Of a DNA stretch of 64,000 bases, positions 16,760 to 25,925 are shown piece by piece. This DNA comes from Cocleimonas flava (GTDB lineage: Bacteria; Pseudomonadota; Gammaproteobacteria; Thiotrichales; Thiotrichaceae). Numbering within the stretch: the first letter of the stretch is position 1; each line of letters begins with the position of its first letter. Where the stretch lies: contig NZ_SMFQ01000005.1 of the NCBI RefSeq assembly GCF_004339015.1, positions 682,001-746,000 of the forward strand. Reading direction: 5' to 3'. The notes beneath the pieces were generated by a model. The model made no database searches. It saw nothing but the letters and a program-made list of their open reading frames with translations, and had not been told where the DNA came from. Position numbers and translations under genes: made by a program.

Positions 16760-17485
16760 TCAATCTATAACATTTATTGAAAGTACACGTGATGGTAGTT
16801 TGTTTTCTCTGATGTAATTTTTTATCCCGATTTTTCCTGAAGGAATACTTACGGGCACGGCAATCGGATCGAGACATACCGCTTTTAGCATTGAGCCAAT
16901 ATCGGAGGGGTTTTTCTCATCAAACAGGTCTAATAAGTGCTGCGTATTCCAGAGACTTTCGGGGTGCTGTCTGCAGCTTTGGTTAAATGACATAACATCA
17001 GCATGCCAAATACAATTTGCCGTATCTTTAGTCATCGCCTGAGTCTGGTTGATGATTTTATTGTTAATGAATTTTTCCATCACAGCGTATTCATCACTGT
17101 ATTTTTGTTGCTTGTCTAGCTGAGAACTGAACAGGGATTTTTCAGAGCGTTTTTTGTGTCTATCCCAATACATTTGTGGGTCTTGAAAGCTTGGGTATTT
17201 GTATTTGGAGATCGCAATTTTCGAAACCCCTTTCGAAGAGATAATGATGGTCGTATCGCAGCCGCTTTTCTTCTTTTTATTATGCGGAATCACCATTCTT
17301 TCTGCCGAGAGACTCGATGATAACGGGCCGTCGATAAACCCGGCGAAGCGTTTATTAAAACTTTCGATGTATTCTTTTTTGCTATCTATGATGCGCCGTT
17401 TCAGGTCTAAATTGGTACTCATGTCTGCATATAAAGCAAACATGGCAATTTGTTCTGCAATTTCTACGCTTATTTCAAAACTCAT
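16760..17485 (-). CDS. Hypothetical protein
   Basis: A 241-residue protein I do not recognise. It has no signal peptide or membrane span. It is rich in Lys, Ser and Asp, with a helical start (EIAEQIAMFALYADMSTNLD) and a run of lysines (NKKKKSG, about 69-75). The ribosome site before the ATG is weak. The long uninterrupted frame and balanced codon use support a real gene. It is the only ORF of size in this stretch, with no operon partner. Confidence 0.55.
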   Translation of the reverse strand: MSFEISVEIAEQIAMFALYADMSTNLDLKRRIIDSKKEYIESFNKRFAGFIDGPLSSSLSAERMVIPHNKKKKSGCDTTIIISSKGVSKIAISKYKYPSFQDPQMYWDRHKKRSEKSLFSSQLDKQQKYSDEYAVMEKFINNKIINQTQAMTKDTANCIWHADVMSFNQSCRQHPESLWNTQHLLDLFDEKNPSDIGSMLKAVCLDPIAVPVSIPSGKIGIKNYIRENKLPSRVLSINVID

Positions 17486-17793
17486 CTTTTTATCACGCTA
17501 TTACTTTTGCCCTTTAAATTACTTTTGTCGTTTCAACGAAACAACTATCCAAGCTTTTCTATAACTTTGATTTCTTTGATTACTATGTTTTTAGGGTTAA
17601 CGTTATTCAGTTTTTAATTTCTGCTAACAGTTCAATGAATTTAGGACAAAATGACTGATTCTGTTATTTCGTTTAACAAAGTTTGACGTACATCAAATTT
17701 ATGATGCCATTAGAAAAAAGCCTCGTAAGTAGGGGGGGGGCTTTTAGTATTGTTGATTAACGAAATTATTGTTGATTACTGAAATGACAGTAA
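17486..17793. other. Intergenic region with one repeat element
   Basis: No credible gene. It is AT-rich. It carries a G-rich repeat copy at 17714-17745 and otherwise nothing I can assign. Confidence 0.5.
17714..17745 (+). repeat. G-rich terminator-like repeat, copy 7
   Basis: Forward copy: A-tract, GCCTCGTAAGTAGGGGGGGGG, CTTTT, with nine G. On the minus strand it follows the gene at 17794-18192 and ends in a T-tract. Confidence 0.7.
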
Positions 17794-18192
17794 TCAGGCT
17801 TCTTCTGCATTTATCGTGGCAGTTTTTGGTGCATCCGTATCAATGTCTACCCAGCTATCGTGCCAGATGGCGTAAATATCTTTAACAGAAGGAAGCAATA
17901 ACACCACCACCGCCAGCAACCACAAGGCAAAGTACCACTTTAAAGTGGATGCAGATTCAGGAATGAATTTACCCAGCACAATCACACTGCCTGCTGTCAA
18001 ATAAAAGCGGTTAGCAGAGCGTTGCATATAATAACCAACCTTGGGCTCGGGATGGTTTCGATTCATTGTATAAAGAAAAACCGACGCACCAAAAAACAAC
18101 GGTAAAAATGGTAGCGGCAAAAGCACTGCGGCGATACTTCCCCAGTTGAACATATAGGCACTTCTACGTGCTGATTGAGCTGTGATTCTCAT
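17794..18192 (-). CDS. Hypothetical inner-membrane protein
   Basis: A 132-residue protein with about three hydrophobic segments: about 17-41, 62-78 (weaker) and 84-103. A polar C-terminal tail ends in NAEEA. It has motifs MQRSANRFYLTAG and SVKDIYAIWHDSWVD. No family recognised. It is divergent from the KefC-type antiporter gene with a 164-base gap. A GAGAG ribosome site precedes the ATG. Confidence 0.6.
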   Translation of the reverse strand: MRITAQSARRSAYMFNWGSIAAVLLPLPFLPLFFGASVFLYTMNRNHPEPKVGYYMQRSANRFYLTAGSVIVLGKFIPESASTLKWYFALWLLAVVVLLLPSVKDIYAIWHDSWVDIDTDAPKTATINAEEA

Positions 18193-18356
18193 GGTTAACT
18201 CTCACAATATTCATTCGACGATTATCCGTGAACGGTTTTTAACTATAAGGTACGAGAAATCGCTGTTTATTACTTTGATATATGTAAAGAATGGGATAAA
18301 AATATTGAGTATTTGTTATATTAATTTGATTCTTAATACCTAGATTAATCACCCCT

Positions 18357-20222
18357 ATGGATCTTTTAACCCAAGCTTTTGTTTTTCTCGCCGCAGGTGT
18401 TATCGCTGTGCCCATTGCGAGCCGTCTTGGTTTGGGGTCTGTCTTAGGTTATTTAATCGCAGGCGCATTAATCGGGCCTTCTGCGTTAAAGCTGATTAAT
18501 GAAACCGAACACGTCATGCATTTTGCCGAATTTGGCGTAGTGATGATGCTGTTTCTGGTTGGGCTAGAATTACAGCCACAGGTTTTATGGCGCATGCGTA
18601 AACCTATTTTAGGTCTTGGCGGACTGCAAGTGATCATCACAACACTCGCCATAACGGGATGTGCAATGGCTTTGGGATTAGCCTGGCAAACCGCCATGGC
18701 GATTGGCTTGATTTTGGCGCTCTCTTCCACCGCGATTGCCTTACAAATTCTTGAAGAAAAGCGGCTCATGAAATCGGAAGCGGGTAAATCTAGTTTTGCC
18801 GTACTGCTGTTTCAAGACATTGCCGTTATCCCTATTATCGCGCTGTTACCGTTACTTGCGCTTAGTGATATAACGAGTACCAAAGTTGATGACCATGCCT
18901 CTTCCAGCATTATTTCGCATCTGGTTGCGTGGCAACAAGCACTCATCGTTTTGGCCGTTATTGCATCTATTATCTTTATCGGCCGTTACCTGATCAGGCA
19001 TTTGTTTCGCTTTATTGCGGAAAGCGGTCTGCGTGAAATATTTACCGCCGCTGCCTTGCTACTGGTTATCGGCATTGCGCTATTAATGAATCTGGTGGGC
19101 TTGTCTCCCGCCCTCGGGGCTTTTATCGCTGGCGTGGTATTAGCCAATAACGAATACCGACATGAGCTAGAAGCGAATATCGATCCGTTCAAAGCATTGC
19201 TATTGGGCTTGTTCTTTATCTCTGTTGGGGCGGGTATCGATTTCTCATTAATTGCAGAAAAACCACTCATTATTATGGGCTTGGTACTCGCTTTAATCCT
19301 CGTTAAGTTTGTTATTTTATGGGTTTTAGCCCGTGTGTTTGGCTTACTCCGTGGCGATAAATTCTGGTTTATCTTTGCCCTGGCTCAGGGAGGAGAGTTT
19401 GGTTTTGTACTCCTTTCATTAAGCTCAGAATCAAACGTCATTCCAAAAGACATCGTTGGCATTTTGACCGCGGTGATTGCCCTCTCGATGGTGTTAACCC
19501 CCATTCTTATTCTATTGAATGAAAAGTATATCCAACCCTTATACGACAAAGACAATAACGACAGCATGGAAGAAACCATGGAGCATCAACACAATCCCGT
19601 AATCATTGCGGGCTTTGGTCGTTTTGGGCAAATCGTGGGGCGACTATTAATCGCTAACCAGTGCTCGGTTACTGTTCTGGATCACAGTGCGAGTAATATT
19701 GCGCGCGTTAGAGAATATGGCTTCATGCTTTATTACGGTGATGCGAGTCGTTTAGATCTCCTGGAAACCGCCGGAGCCAAAGAGGCAAAACTGCTCATTA
19801 TCGCCATCGATAGCAGAAAAAAGACCAATGAAGCGGTCGCTATGGCGAAAAAACATTTCCCACATTTAAAAGTGCTAGCACGCGCTTATGACGTCATTCA
19901 CTATCACGAGTTACGAGAATTAGGGGCTGACCATATAGAACGCGAAGTTTTCCAGGGATCACTGAGTCTGGGTAAAAAGGCGCTACAGGAATTAGGCGTA
20001 CCAGCGTATAGCGCAGAACGCAAAGCCGCGTTATTTGCCAAACATGATGAAGACACGATTCATCGATTGCATGAACATCGAGATGATCGTAAGCGATTCA
20101 TTTCGGAATCACGCATAGCGCAAAATGAGATGATGGAAATCTTCAAGGCAGAAAACCCTGAGGTTGAGACAGACAATACTGAGAAATCAGACAAACCAGA
20201 TAAAGGCGAAACATATTGTTAG
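18357..20222 (+). CDS. CPA2-family monovalent cation:proton antiporter (KefB/KefC type)
   Basis: An inner-membrane K+ efflux/cation exchange protein of 621 residues. Residues 1-385 form about 12-13 spans of the Na+/H+ exchanger fold (GLGSVLGYLIAGALIGP near 24, FLVGLELQP near 65, LSPALGAFIAGVVLANNE near 247). A TrkA-N/RCK domain follows at about 410-530, with the nucleotide motif IIAGFGRFGQIVGRLL. The C-terminus is a charged helix. No KefF/KefG-type partner is adjacent. Glutathione gating as in E. coli KefC is possible but cannot be read from sequence. Confidence 0.9.
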   Translation: MDLLTQAFVFLAAGVIAVPIASRLGLGSVLGYLIAGALIGPSALKLINETEHVMHFAEFGVVMMLFLVGLELQPQVLWRMRKPILGLGGLQVIITTLAITGCAMALGLAWQTAMAIGLILALSSTAIALQILEEKRLMKSEAGKSSFAVLLFQDIAVIPIIALLPLLALSDITSTKVDDHASSSIISHLVAWQQALIVLAVIASIIFIGRYLIRHLFRFIAESGLREIFTAAALLLVIGIALLMNLVGLSPALGAFIAGVVLANNEYRHELEANIDPFKALLLGLFFISVGAGIDFSLIAEKPLIIMGLVLALILVKFVILWVLARVFGLLRGDKFWFIFALAQGGEFGFVLLSLSSESNVIPKDIVGILTAVIALSMVLTPILILLNEKYIQPLYDKDNNDSMEETMEHQHNPVIIAGFGRFGQIVGRLLIANQCSVTVLDHSASNIARVREYGFMLYYGDASRLDLLETAGAKEAKLLIIAIDSRKKTNEAVAMAKKHFPHLKVLARAYDVIHYHELRELGADHIEREVFQGSLSLGKKALQELGVPAYSAERKAALFAKHDEDTIHRLHEHRDDRKRFISESRIAQNEMMEIFKAENPEVETDNTEKSDKPDKGETYC

Positions 20223-20230
20223 ACCCCTTC

Positions 20231-20263
20231 AAAAAACTGCCTATAAGTAGGGGGGTGACTTTT
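20231..20263 (+). repeat. G-rich terminator-like repeat, copy 8
   Basis: Forward copy after the antiporter stop: six A, CTGCCTATAAGTAG, GGGGGTGACTTTT. Likely a 3'-end element. Confidence 0.75.
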
Positions 20264-20322
20264 CCCCTCAACAGGCCTTAATTAGGCTAAAATAAAAGCA
20301 TTAATCACTAACTTTAGAGCCT

Positions 20323-20988
20323 ATGTGCGGACGATTCGAACTTAACATCAGTAAAGAGCAATTGATTAAAACGTTTGTGATTAGCGATCCACAAATACCA
20401 ATGTATGAGCCTAATTTTAATATTCCACCGGGCACAGACATCCCCATTATTTATCAGATTGGCGATCACCGCAGATTGACCGCAGCGCACTGGGGATTGA
20501 TTCCTTCATGGGCAAAAGATAGAAGCATTGCCAGCCATACCTTTAATGCTCGTTCCGAAACGGTCGCAGAGAAACCCTCTTTTCGCTCAGCCTATAAACG
20601 CCGTCGTTGCATGATTCCTGCGACTGGCTATTACGAATGGAAAACATTACTCAACGACGGAAAACCAGCAGGCAAGCAACCTTTCTGGATTGGGTTTAAA
20701 GGCCATCAACCATTTGCCATGGCTGGTTTATTCGAGAACTGGACTGACACAGAGTCTGGCGAAAAAATAGAATCGTGCACGATTATTACTCGTGATGCCT
20801 TCCCTGAAATTAATGATATTCACTCACGCATGCCAGTGATTTTACCCAGCGAGTATTATCAATTATGGCTAAAAGGCGCGATTGATGATTTTCCGATGAT
20901 TGAGGAGCAAGACCTCACCTATTATCCTGTTTCAAAAGCGGTTGGGTCACCATCGAATAATTACGAATTTAAACCATTAAGTGATTAA
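20323..20988 (+). CDS. yedK: SOS response-associated peptidase family protein (YedK/HMCES)
   Basis: A DNA-protein crosslinker that shields abasic sites in single-stranded DNA, 221 residues. It starts MCGRF, and the second-residue cysteine becomes the N-terminal nucleophile after Met removal. Other conserved pieces are the FNARSE motif (about 71-76), RRRCMIPATGYYEWK (about 92-106) with the catalytic Glu, and IHSRMPVIL (about 166-174) with the active-site His. The N-terminal Cys fixes the start codon. Confidence 0.93.
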   Translation: MCGRFELNISKEQLIKTFVISDPQIPMYEPNFNIPPGTDIPIIYQIGDHRRLTAAHWGLIPSWAKDRSIASHTFNARSETVAEKPSFRSAYKRRRCMIPATGYYEWKTLLNDGKPAGKQPFWIGFKGHQPFAMAGLFENWTDTESGEKIESCTIITRDAFPEINDIHSRMPVILPSEYYQLWLKGAIDDFPMIEEQDLTYYPVSKAVGSPSNNYEFKPLSD

Positions 20989-21006
20989 TTTTTGAAACGC
21001 AGCTCT

Positions 21007-22176
21007 ATGTCTTTAACTAAAAAAATCACTATCGGCATTGGCTTAGCTCTGGCCATTTTTACAATCATGAGCTGTAGTAACAATGATTCTCGCTTTAGTG
21101 AATTACCGGGTTTTAAAACCTACTTCGATAAAAACAAACCCTCAAATGAATTACCCAGTAAATCAGATCAATTACTTTTAACACAATTTAAACCCCGTGT
21201 TTATATGGCAAAAGGTCAAACGAAGTTTATCGACTTTTATGCTGACTATATCGCCCATGGTTCTTTGTATGTCGACAATAAACTTGTAAGTAACAACGTT
21301 AGCCAAACCCTACTGAATGAATACAAAGATAATAATCAGGCAGAATTTCGTCATTCAGCCATCAAACAAACGACATCTCCGACAATTTATGCACGTATTG
21401 ATAGAAGTGAACTCATTTATAAAGATAAGCGCTTGCCCCTGACTTTTCTCAGTTACAACTTAGTGTTTGCAAATAGCGGATTACTAAAAGGACTTGCCGG
21501 ATGGCAACGAGTGGCGATGGGAATTGTTGGCGATAATGAAGACTGGCATCAACTCGATCATTATGTCGGTCTTACCGTAGTACTGTCTGAAGAAAAGCCT
21601 ATCGCCATAATGCTACAACAGCATAATTATCAAACGACCTGGTTAGTCGCAGACAAAAATAGTGAACATAGCCTTAGATTGCCCGCTGATCAAAGAGTTG
21701 AGGTAGATGTTGCGATGCAATCTAACGAGCTTTATTTACATTCTAGTCAAATCAAGAAGCACCCCGGTCTTTCATTTGTAAAAGAAGACTCGATTGAGTT
21801 TTTAAAAACAGGGGAAAACAAGCCGATGATGGCAGGCTGGGATATTACCCACGGTGAAATTGAACAACAGTATGCGTTGAAGTTCTTACCCTCAGCCGAT
21901 GCGTTTTATACCTTTAAAGGTAAGCTCGGCGAAGGCCGTAAATTACCAGGTCGAGATGGCCCACCAGGCGCTAACTATGTCACCTTACCACCTTTAATGC
22001 CGCTACCCAATAGAATGGTCAGCGGATATAGACCAAGACAAGTGCATATCGAGAAAAAGAAAATTAAAGCACTGTTTGGTGATGGAGCCTTTTCAATTAA
22101 ACCGCAGGGTTTGATGGCATACACAGATGATTTTATCGGTGATTTATCGATTGAAACAAAACCATTTCTAAAATAG
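21007..22176 (+). CDS. Putative lipoprotein, hypothetical
   Basis: About 389 residues from the ATG at 21007. A TTG at 20992 could add five residues but is less likely. A short positive start, a hydrophobic stretch and IMSC make a plausible but atypical lipobox (cysteine about residue 23). The rest has no membrane spans and a Pro/Gly-rich segment (LPGRDGPPGANYVTLPPLMPLP) near the C-terminus. I recognise no family. It follows yedK with only 18 bases between, so they may share a transcript. Confidence 0.65.
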   Translation: MSLTKKITIGIGLALAIFTIMSCSNNDSRFSELPGFKTYFDKNKPSNELPSKSDQLLLTQFKPRVYMAKGQTKFIDFYADYIAHGSLYVDNKLVSNNVSQTLLNEYKDNNQAEFRHSAIKQTTSPTIYARIDRSELIYKDKRLPLTFLSYNLVFANSGLLKGLAGWQRVAMGIVGDNEDWHQLDHYVGLTVVLSEEKPIAIMLQQHNYQTTWLVADKNSEHSLRLPADQRVEVDVAMQSNELYLHSSQIKKHPGLSFVKEDSIEFLKTGENKPMMAGWDITHGEIEQQYALKFLPSADAFYTFKGKLGEGRKLPGRDGPPGANYVTLPPLMPLPNRMVSGYRPRQVHIEKKKIKALFGDGAFSIKPQGLMAYTDDFIGDLSIETKPFLK

Positions 22177-22192
22177 TTTGATACGAAATCGT

Positions 22193-22226
22193 AAAAAAGC
22201 CGTTCAAAGGCGGGGGGGTGCCTTTA
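22193..22226 (+). repeat. G-rich terminator-like repeat, copy 9
   Basis: Forward copy after the lipoprotein gene: six A, GCCGTTCAAAGGCGGGGGGG, TGCCTTT. Several internal bases differ from consensus, but the A-tract, G-run and CTTT are kept. Confidence 0.65.
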
Positions 22227-22309
22227 AACAGCCATTCAATTGTTATAAGTATTTCAACAAGAATTAAAGCAACATTTATGCCTTGCTCTATGCTCAAATC
22301 CCAAGATTT

Positions 22310-23326
22310 TTAGCTACTCATGTCCATCACGATTCTACCTGTGATTTCACCTTCCATCATGTCTGCAAATATCTCATTAATTTGCTCAAGCGGTTTCACT
22401 TCGATAATCGCTTTTACTTTGCCTTCTGCGGCAAACTGTAAGCATTCTTTTAAATCTTTGCGTGTACCAACAATAGATCCAACTACTTTTACACCGTTAA
22501 GCACGGTATCAAAAATCGGTAATGGCATATCTTCTGGTGGTAGACCTACTAATACAAAAGTACCGCCACGACGTAGTGAACGATATGACTCTTCAAAAGC
22601 AACCTTAGATACCGCTGTACAAACAACTCCATGAACACCACCCACTAACTCTTGTATTTTCTCCGATGGATTATCTTTCTTGAAGTCGATGCAATGTACT
22701 GCACCTAGCTTTTTGGCTAATGCCATTTTGTCTTCACCGGTATCTACTGCGATGACATTCATTCCCATTGCTACGGCATACTGAATAGCTAAATGACCCA
22801 AGCCACCTGCTCCCACAATTGCCACCCATTGGCCAGGTTTAACCTCAGCAACTTTAAGTGCTTTATATGTTGTAACTCCCGCACAAAATAATGGGGCAGC
22901 TTGTACATAACTAACTTCATCAGGAATTTTCACGACATATTCACCATCAGCAAGACAGAATTCCGCATAAGATCCATCCACAGAATAGCCGGCATTTTGT
23001 TGGCTCATACATAATGTTTCTTTACCTTCAAGACAGTAATCACACTGACCACATGCAGAATACAACCAGGGTACTCCCACTCTATCACCGAGGCTCAAAT
23101 GGTGAATTTCACTGCCTACTTCTACAATTTCACCTACACCTTCATGTCCGGGCACTAAAGGAAGTTTTGGCTTTACTGGCCAATCGCCATGGCAAGCATG
23201 CAAGTCAGTGTGACAAACACCGCAGGCATGAATCTTAACGAGAACATCTCTTGGCCCAACTTTCGGTACAGGAATATCTTTGATCTCAAGTTGTTCTTTA
23301 AACTGACTAACAATTGCTGCTTTCAT
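22310..23326 (-). CDS. adhP: Zinc-dependent alcohol dehydrogenase
   Basis: Cytosolic NAD-dependent alcohol/aldehyde oxidoreductase, 338 residues. It has the catalytic zinc site CGVCHTD (about 35-41) with [12 protein letters not shown] (about 60-71), the structural zinc cysteines [15 protein letters not shown] (about 92-106) and the NAD-binding [13 protein letters not shown] (about 172-184). Length and motifs fit AdhP/propanol-preferring enzymes. It is monocistronic, with no regulator beside it. Confidence 0.92.
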   Translation of the reverse strand: MKAAIVSQFKEQLEIKDIPVPKVGPRDVLVKIHACGVCHTDLHACHGDWPVKPKLPLVPGHEGVGEIVEVGSEIHHLSLGDRVGVPWLYSACGQCDYCLEGKETLCMSQQNAGYSVDGSYAEFCLADGEYVVKIPDEVSYVQAAPLFCAGVTTYKALKVAEVKPGQWVAIVGAGGLGHLAIQYAVAMGMNVIAVDTGEDKMALAKKLGAVHCIDFKKDNPSEKIQELVGGVHGVVCTAVSKVAFEESYRSLRRGGTFVLVGLPPEDMPLPIFDTVLNGVKVVGSIVGTRKDLKECLQFAAEGKVKAIIEVKPLEQINEIFADMMEGEITGRIVMDMSS

Positions 23327-23519
23327 AACCGCGTTTTATTCCTTTACATTTAGTTAAATTCTAGGTCAACTCTAGCTAACTGCCAGAGCTTGTAGTGATT
23401 GTAAAATGATGGAAAATATGCCGTTTGATTTAAATCAAACAATAAATAACTTACCTCAACAGAGGTCTGGTTTTTCTCACAGGGACAAACAAACCTTTAT
23501 AAATTTTATATGAGTAATT

Positions 23520-24035
23520 ATGGATATTATAAGTACCGACCGCTTAATTCTGAGAACCGTTTTAGATACAGACATTGATGTATTGCATGACCTCATTTTT
23601 TCTAATCCCGAAGTCATGTCACAAGCTTTTTCAGGCAACACCCTAACTACAGAAGAAACGAAGCACTTTGTTGATGCTAACTTTGATCACAATGGAAATG
23701 GTAGGCAATTAGGAATACTTGCTCTTAAAAGTGACAATACTGTCATTGGGTTTTCAGGACTTTTAGCATGCTCAACTTTGGGACAAAAAGATTTTGAAAT
23801 CGGGTTTGTACTAGGAAAAGAACATTGGGGAAAAGGCTATGCCTCAGAAATTGGACATGCACAAATCGAATATGGTTTGAGGTCGTTAGGGTGTCAACGG
23901 TTACTGGCATTGGTCGCTCCGAAAAATAAAGCGTCATCGTCAGTGTTAAATAAAATAGGCATGCAGTTACATTCAACATGTGAAATAAAAGACCGCGGAA
24001 CGAAAGATATTTATGTTATTGAAGCAAACTCATAA
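23520..24035 (+). CDS. GNAT-family N-acetyltransferase
   Basis: A 171-residue acetyl-CoA-dependent acetyltransferase of the RimJ/RimL-like group. It starts TDRLILRTVLDTDID and has GFSGLLACSTLGQKDFEIGFVLGKEHWGKGYASEIG (about 78-113), where the pyrophosphate-binding loop is HWGKGYA, followed by LVAPKNKASSSVLNKIGMQ (about 128-146). The substrate could be a ribosomal protein, an amino acid or a small amine; the sequence does not decide. Confidence 0.88.
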   Translation: MDIISTDRLILRTVLDTDIDVLHDLIFSNPEVMSQAFSGNTLTTEETKHFVDANFDHNGNGRQLGILALKSDNTVIGFSGLLACSTLGQKDFEIGFVLGKEHWGKGYASEIGHAQIEYGLRSLGCQRLLALVAPKNKASSSVLNKIGMQLHSTCEIKDRGTKDIYVIEANS

Positions 24036-24112
24036 AAGCTAACTGGCATTGTATTCGAAACCGTTTTGCTAATTATCAATGCTGGTGAAATATCCCCAGA
24101 ACATAATGAGTC

Positions 24113-24490
24113 ATGAATAAACGTATCCCTCTTTCGTATGCACTATTGTTTTTGGTTATCGGCATAGCACTCACCGTCTTCTGGTTTTCACTGAAAAACC
24201 CAATGAAACCATTGTATGTTGAAATACTGAACAATACCGACACCACACTTCCATCGGTGATCATCGAACACGGCAGTGCAAATCTGCAAGAGAAGATTTC
24301 ATTGGTTCAGTTGAAGCCACACGAAAGCCGAATCGTCGCGCTCAATCATAAACCTGGCATGGGTTTTAACGTTGCGGCTAATTTTGCCAACGGCGAAAAA
24401 ACTGAAATCTGTGGCGGCAAAAGCAAAGATCACTGGTTCTTCCGCGAAACGATTACCAAGTTTGGGATTTATACGACGCCTGTTCGTTAG
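24113..24490 (+). CDS. Hypothetical membrane-anchored protein
   Basis: A 125-residue protein with one N-terminal span (about 8-28) and a soluble domain predicted on the periplasmic side by the positive-inside rule. The domain appears beta-rich (LYVEILNNTDTTLPSVIIEHG; LVQLKPHESRIVAL). No family recognised. It stands alone, followed by a G-rich repeat and a hairpin repeat. Confidence 0.55.
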   Translation: MNKRIPLSYALLFLVIGIALTVFWFSLKNPMKPLYVEILNNTDTTLPSVIIEHGSANLQEKISLVQLKPHESRIVALNHKPGMGFNVAANFANGEKTEICGGKSKDHWFFRETITKFGIYTTPVR

Positions 24491-24512
24491 CCTGCTTATT
24501 TAAAGTATCTAT

Positions 24513-24545
24513 AAAAAGTGCCTATAAGTAGGGGGGTGGCTTTTC
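24513..24545 (+). repeat. G-rich terminator-like repeat, copy 10 (consensus-like)
   Basis: Forward copy close to consensus: AAAAAGTGCCTATAAGTAGG, GGGGTGGCTTTT. It is followed by AGGCTCACCAAGAGCC and then hairpin copy C, forming a composite of about 90 bp also seen, more diverged, at 6732-6877. Confidence 0.75.
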
Positions 24546-24569
24546 CAGGCTCACCAAGAGCCAGAAAAG

Positions 24570-24602
24570 TCCATCGTAGATTCCGCAAGGAAACGTCGAT
24601 GT
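24570..24602 (+). repeat. Second hairpin repeat family, copy C
   Basis: TCCATCGTAGATTCC, GCAA, GGAAACGTCGATGT. It differs from copy A at a few positions while keeping most of the stem. Confidence 0.65.
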
Positions 24603-24714
24603 ACAGTGTCAGATGGTAACCTAAGGTTTTTTCACATCAGGAATAAAAGTTTAAACCACCTGAAGATTTAAATTTGATCTAGAATCTAAGCTATCTAATT
24701 TTAGGTTTAATAAA

Positions 24715-25794
24715 ATGTCATCAGATTCACCCAATAACAACATAAAAAACAGCTTCGCCTCAGATAATATTTCCAGCGCTTGTCCTGAAGTCATGGATGC
24801 AATCATCGAAGCAAATTCAGGTATCGCGAAATCTTACGGTGAGGATGACTACTCCAAACGACTGCAAGAAAAGCTTAGTGAAGTATTTGAAACTGAAGTC
24901 ATTGCCTACCCCGTAGTCAGCGGAACGGCTGCCAATGCACTCGCACTTGCAACACTGGCACCGTCATACGGCAAAGTGTTTTGCCATGAGATGTCGCACA
25001 TTAATACTGATGAATGTGGCGCGCCTGAGTTCTTTACGGGTGGTGCAAAACTAGTTCCAATATCCAGTGACAACGGAAAAATCACAGCCGATGCCTTAGC
25101 CGATAAGATTCGTGGTGCGGGCAATGTGCATTCTGCACAGCCAGCGACAGTCAGCATCACCCAGTCTTGTGAAGTAGGTGCTTTGTATCAACTTAATGAG
25201 ATTTCAGCGATTGCCAAAACTGCGCATGAGAATGGATTGAGTGTACACATGGATGGTGCTCGCTTTGCCAACGGACTTGTTGCTTTAGATGTAAGCCCTG
25301 CCGAAATGACGTGGAAATCGGGCGTTGATGTTTTGTCTTTTGGTGGCACTAAAAATGGTTGTATCGCAGCAGAAGCCGTGGTGTTTTTTAAACCTGAACT
25401 CGTGCAATCTTTTCCTTTTTTGCATAAACGCTCTGGTCAGCTGTTGTCGAAAATGCGTTTTATCTCAGCGCAACTCGATGCTTATTTAACTGACGATGTC
25501 TGGTTACGAAATGCACGACACGCCAATGAAATGGCGGCAAGACTCAGCCAGGGTTTAGCTGAAATAAAAGGCATTGAATTGGCTTTTCCGACCGAATCTA
25601 ATGAGATTTTTGCGCATATTCCTCGTGACGTTATTGAAGCCTTGAATGCCGCTGGTTTCAGTGTCACTGAAGGTGAGTTAGACGAAACTGCTCCGCCGCG
25701 TTTTGTCACTGCATGGAACACTGAAGCTACCGAAGTTGATGCACTTCTCGACGCGGTTAAAACAGCAGTGAATGCAACTTCAAACCAAACGTAA
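24715..25794 (+). CDS. ltaE: Threonine aldolase family protein (low-specificity L-threonine aldolase)
   Basis: PLP enzyme (359 residues) that cleaves L-threonine or allo-threonine to glycine and acetaldehyde. It shows the family pattern: FASDNISSACPEVMDAI at the start, VSGTAANALAL (about 63-73), HMDGARFANG (about 178-187) and the PLP lysine in SFGGTKNG (about 213-220). A start at the ATG of 24715 fits. It is upstream of the ectoine catabolism genes but separated by 131 bases. Confidence 0.88.
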   Translation: MSSDSPNNNIKNSFASDNISSACPEVMDAIIEANSGIAKSYGEDDYSKRLQEKLSEVFETEVIAYPVVSGTAANALALATLAPSYGKVFCHEMSHINTDECGAPEFFTGGAKLVPISSDNGKITADALADKIRGAGNVHSAQPATVSITQSCEVGALYQLNEISAIAKTAHENGLSVHMDGARFANGLVALDVSPAEMTWKSGVDVLSFGGTKNGCIAAEAVVFFKPELVQSFPFLHKRSGQLLSKMRFISAQLDAYLTDDVWLRNARHANEMAARLSQGLAEIKGIELAFPTESNEIFAHIPRDVIEALNAAGFSVTEGELDETAPPRFVTAWNTEATEVDALLDAVKTAVNATSNQT

Positions 25795-25882
25795 AAAAGA
25801 TAAAAAAATCATCGTTTTTGATTAAGTCTAATCCGAATTTATGGTCTACGCTTCTAAAGTGTTAACAGCCTTATTGATAAGA

Positions 25883-25909
25883 ATACTTCATTGATAAACG
25901 AAGAAGTAT
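25883..25909 (+). promoter_or_regulatory. Dyad in the doeA leader
   Basis: ATACTTC (25883-25889) and GAAGTAT (25903-25909) flank 13 bases. The octamer ATTGATAA is also directly repeated (25873-25880, 25890-25897). They lie just before the doeA ribosome site AAAGGAT and could be an operator or a leader hairpin. Confidence 0.35.
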
Positions 25910-25925
25910 AGACAAAGGATAGACC